Source: UBA1413 sp964552955 (GTDB taxonomy: Bacteria; Bacteroidota; Bacteroidia; Bacteroidales; Prolixibacteraceae). Taken from it: 64,000 bases of DNA. Location: assembly GCA_964552955.1 (NCBI GenBank), contig CAZKIU010000018.1:1-64000 (forward strand), in the 5' to 3' direction. Below, piece by piece: positions 61,443 to 64,000 of this stretch (position 1 is the first letter of the stretch; every line of letters begins with the position of its first letter). The notes beneath the pieces were generated by a model. The model worked only from the letters and a program-made list of their open reading frames with translations, did not search any database and had not been told where the DNA came from. A program made the translations under genes and the position numbers.

Positions 61443-62000
61443 TTATTGCGTCATTCTGTCGCGTAAGGCCTTTTCCTGCACCGCCGACCAGTACCGGCAG
61501 TCTAGTTCAATAAAAACGGACGAATAGGGAATGACTTCTGTGGTTTTAAGAACCAGTACCTTGAACATGGCCGACTTTTCAGTCACCAAAGAAAAGACCT
61601 CCTCGTGCGCGATGGTCTGTGGCTGAAATTCCTGAATGGAAGCATGAAGATCCTTGCGAATGTTTTCTATGCCTGCAATCTGCCCTTCGGTGATAAAGGC
61701 AAACTCCTGATCGACATATACAATGGGTTTGACATGCAAACTCCGGACGGTCAAATCCAATGTTTTCTTTAGCACGGTGGTCATGGATGCATCCGTGTTA
61801 ATCACCTCAATATCCTTAGAACTTAAGGCCGGAAAGGCTTTGTCCACCACCAGGATCCAGTTGCGATGCCCGAATTGGTTCACGGTCTCCTTCAGCTTAT
61901 CCTCCCAGGAAGGCTCTTCCGCCTGTTGGGATTGGCAGGAAACCAGCAGGATCATCACAAGAAACATTAAACATGCCGGGGTGACGAAATTCTTCTTCAT
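61443..62000 (-). CDS. RbsD/FucU-like lipoprotein
   Basis: 185 residues. Lipobox Cys22 (ILLVSCQSQQ). The mature part shows features of the RbsD/FucU fold: FGHRNWILVVDKAFPALSS with the conserved GHRN near the N-terminus, a central TLDLTVRSLHVKPIVYVDQE, and the closing FIELDCRYWSAVQEKALRDR. RbsD and FucU are cytoplasmic sugar mutarotases, so a lipid-anchored, exported member is unusual and may act on sugars released by the surrounding glycosidases. This assignment is by eye. Convergent with the outer-membrane barrel gene. Confidence 0.6.
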   Translation of the reverse strand: MKKNFVTPACLMFLVMILLVSCQSQQAEEPSWEDKLKETVNQFGHRNWILVVDKAFPALSSKDIEVINTDASMTTVLKKTLDLTVRSLHVKPIVYVDQEFAFITEGQIAGIENIRKDLHASIQEFQPQTIAHEEVFSLVTEKSAMFKVLVLKTTEVIPYSSVFIELDCRYWSAVQEKALRDRMTQ

Positions 62001-62060
62001 GACGTAAATTTCAACTTAGTTATGTTTGTCTTGACTGAGCCAAGGAGAATAAGGATCTCC

Positions 62061-64000
62061 TCAGGGCTGCTTCAGCCTGATCACCGTCAGGGACCAGGGA
62101 GGTAAAGTGCAGGGAAACTCCTTGCCGGCGGTGAAGGTTGTGGTGACCGGCAGAACCTGCCGGTCGCCCGGCGAGCCTGCCAAAACGGTTTTCACCGCAG
62201 GAACACCCGCCCGACCCCCTCGCTCCGCGGAGGCGCCAGTCGGCCCGGTATTCCCGGAACTTACGCTACCGCTCACCTGAGAGGCACCTGGCTGAACAGA
62301 CGGTTCCCCGGAAGCAATACGCTGCCCGGATGGCTCCCCGGAGGCGCCAGGCAACACAGAGGGTTCCCCGGAAATGGCGCCCTGCACGGGTCGCTCCCCC
62401 GAAGGGCCAGGCAAAGAGGATTTTACCCCGGGAAAGCCCGGCAATAAAGTATTCCCTGACCCTCCGGCACTCTTCCCCCCATCCTCCAGCTTCACATCCA
62501 TCTCCACCGCTACCGGCAACAGGTTCACCATCTTAACAATTACGTCACCACTGGAGCTCTCCCGCACCACCGAAGTGGCGATGCGCCGCTCTATCGCCGC
62601 CAGCTCCATGTCTGTCTCCACTCTTCCGGAGAGGTACGCATCCCCGCCATTCAGCGAGAAAAGCTTCTGCACCTCATAATTCACGGTGGGTCTCACCTCC
62701 GTGTTGTTAAAGAAGATCAGGTCGGTACCCCACTGGGTATGCCCCTCTTTCGCCAGCAGCGGCGCGTAGGAGGCCATCACCACCTGGTCGCCGTTCCGCT
62801 CCAACGCGGTCATATAAGCCGCCTCCGCCAGGGCGTTGTACCAGTTGTTCCCCCAGGAGGCATATTCCCCGAGATAGACCTTCGCCCGGGTGCGGGGGTA
62901 CTGGTCGTAAAACGACTGGTGATGTATAAACCACCCCGGAGGCTGGTAATAATGCTCATCGACCACCTCCAGATGCATATCTTCGGCGATTTTCCACCCT
63001 TCCTCGTAGTCGGTACCCGAACTGAAAGGACCCACCGTACCAATCACCGTGATTTCAGGATGCCGCTTGCTGACCCCCGCATAGAGGAACCTGAACCGCT
63101 CCTCGAAAGTGTCGCTGATCAGCTCTTCATTGCCAATGCCCAGATATTTCAAACCGAAAGGCGCAGGATGGCCCGCCTCAGCCCGAACCTTCCCCCAGGG
63201 CGTAGAGGGATCCCCATTGGCAAACTCGATCAAATCAAGCACCTCCTGCAAATAATCCTCCATCTCCTCCATGGGCAGCCCCTTCTGACCGTCATCCCTT
63301 GAATTCTGACAGCTCACGGCCGCCGGAACCACCGGCACCGGCTCCGCCCCGATATCCTCACAAAACTGAAAATACTCGAAAAAACCCAGTCCGGCCGTCT
63401 GGTGGTAATTCCAGATGTTGCGCTGCCCCTTCCGCTGTTCCACAGGCCCGACGGTATTCTTCCACCTGTACATGTTGTCCAGTCCGTCACCATGCACCAG
63501 GCACCCCCCCGGAAAGCGCACAAAACGGGGCTTCAGATCGGCCACTACCTGCGCCAGGTCGGCTCGCAATCCATTGGGTCGCCCTTTAAAGGTTTTCTCC
63601 GGAAAGAGTGAGACCATATCGAGTGCCACTTCCCCCTTCCGGGAAATCAGCACCGATGACCTGGAGGATTTACATGCTTTCACCCGGACCAGCACCTCCA
63701 GGCGGGCATGACGCGCACTGGCTGCCGGAATCAGCGTTGCTTTATGTTTAGTCCAGCGCCCCGACAGCTTCCCCGCTTCTGCTACGGCCAGTACCTCCCC
63801 ATTCTCTCCGGTCAACCGCACTTTCAACGTTCCCTTCCTCCCTTTCAGTTGCCGTGCAAATACAGAAAACAGATACTTCTCACCCCTGCTGACCACAATG
63901 CCATCGAACCCTTCGTTGGAAAGCCCCACGCCTTCGCCCCGATCAGACATGCTCACCACGGCATAGTGCGGGTTATTGGGATGAAGGGACTCCCGGTCAT
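62061..64000 (-). CDS. GH51-type alpha-L-arabinofuranosidase, 5' end beyond the window
   Basis: At least 646 residues; the frame stays open to the right edge, so the true start lies outside (GTG at 63959 is internal). N-terminal sugar-binding domain (GEKYLFSVFARQLKG). The catalytic barrel has RFPGGCLVHGDGLDNMYRWK, YFQFCEDIGAEPVPVV and the acid/base Glu in YLGIGNEELIS. A nucleophile region with VYLGEYASWGN follows. The C-terminal beta domain is split by a low-complexity segment (about 62230-62480) of SGEPS-type repeats. It releases arabinofuranose from arabinan or arabinogalactan, which agrees with the GH43 galactanase at 3548. Confidence 0.88.
   Translation of the reverse strand, partial: DRESLHPNNPHYAVVSMSDRGEGVGLSNEGFDGIVVSRGEKYLFSVFARQLKGRKGTLKVRLTGENGEVLAVAEAGKLSGRWTKHKATLIPAASARHARLEVLVRVKACKSSRSSVLISRKGEVALDMVSLFPEKTFKGRPNGLRADLAQVVADLKPRFVRFPGGCLVHGDGLDNMYRWKNTVGPVEQRKGQRNIWNYHQTAGLGFFEYFQFCEDIGAEPVPVVPAAVSCQNSRDDGQKGLPMEEMEDYLQEVLDLIEFANGDPSTPWGKVRAEAGHPAPFGLKYLGIGNEELISDTFEERFRFLYAGVSKRHPEITVIGTVGPFSSGTDYEEGWKIAEDMHLEVVDEHYYQPPGWFIHHQSFYDQYPRTRAKVYLGEYASWGNNWYNALAEAAYMTALERNGDQVVMASYAPLLAKEGHTQWGTDLIFFNNTEVRPTVNYEVQKLFSLNGGDAYLSGRVETDMELAAIERRIATSVVRESSSGDVIVKMVNLLPVAVEMDVKLEDGGKSAGGSGNTLLPGFPGVKSSLPGPSGERPVQGAISGEPSVLPGASGEPSGQRIASGEPSVQPGASQVSGSVSSGNTGPTGASAERGGRAGVPAVKTVLAGSPGDRQVLPVTTTFTAGKEFPCTLPPWSLTVIRLKQP

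Overview
The window looks like a metagenome-derived scaffold from the Bacteroidota, probably a Bacteroidales-like or related environmental lineage. The reasons are a type IX secretion (T9SS) C-terminal sorting domain, an outer-membrane beta-barrel protein with a carboxypeptidase-like regulatory domain, many secreted or lipoprotein glycosidases, an rSAM/lipoprotein gene pair, promoters of the TTTG/TAnnTTTG type, and mostly A-rich start regions without Shine-Dalgarno sequences. Two runs of exactly 100 N (39820-39919 and 56582-56681) are scaffold gaps. I see no rRNA, tRNA, CRISPR array or complete insertion sequence. All family assignments come from reading the sequence, without database searches.

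Layout. 0-9 kb: a membrane coiled-coil protein, a coupled pair (four CBM48-like modules plus a retropepsin-like protease), a GH43 galactanase-like enzyme, an aromatic-rich low-complexity protein, a VWA protein and a WYL regulator. 9-14 kb: a GH27 alpha-galactosidase facing a sialate-O-acetylesterase/polysaccharide-deacetylase fusion. 14.7-23.3 kb: three caspase-like genes in a row, the most unusual part of the window. One protein carries three caspase folds, of which only the first keeps its His/Cys dyad. The next fuses an intact caspase to an alpha/beta-hydrolase that has lost its nucleophile. The third is a single-domain metacaspase. The first and third genes have nearly the same promoter and strong Shine-Dalgarno sites. 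23-37 kb: ychF, a vestigial haloperoxidase-like lipoprotein, rmuC, a large PA14/T9SS protein, a GH29 fucosidase, a regulator-membrane operon with an operator and a structured leader, a DUF6144-like protein, a GH99-like protein and a broken CPBP protease.

37-42 kb holds one very large secreted coiled-coil protein interrupted by the first gap. 42-55 kb is a lower-GC accessory stretch: two different AAA/DUF4143 ATPases, ogt, a DUF2075 helicase with a nuclease-like N-terminus, a YafQ toxin-antitoxin pair, a 16-residue-repeat protein and gene remnants. 55-64 kb has the rSAM/lipoprotein pair, a double SRPBCC protein, a DUF6263-like protein, the outer-membrane barrel, an RbsD-like lipoprotein and a GH51 enzyme cut by the window edge.

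Two themes recur. First, several genes are bracketed by an intact sequence and a diverged partial copy of it: T9SS protein between rmuC and an rmuC tail; ATPase 1 between an ogt fragment and ogt; ATPase 2 between 127-bp direct repeats. This suggests gene capture by duplication and insertion. Second, unrelated enzymes carry Pro/Ser/Gly-rich low-complexity insertions.
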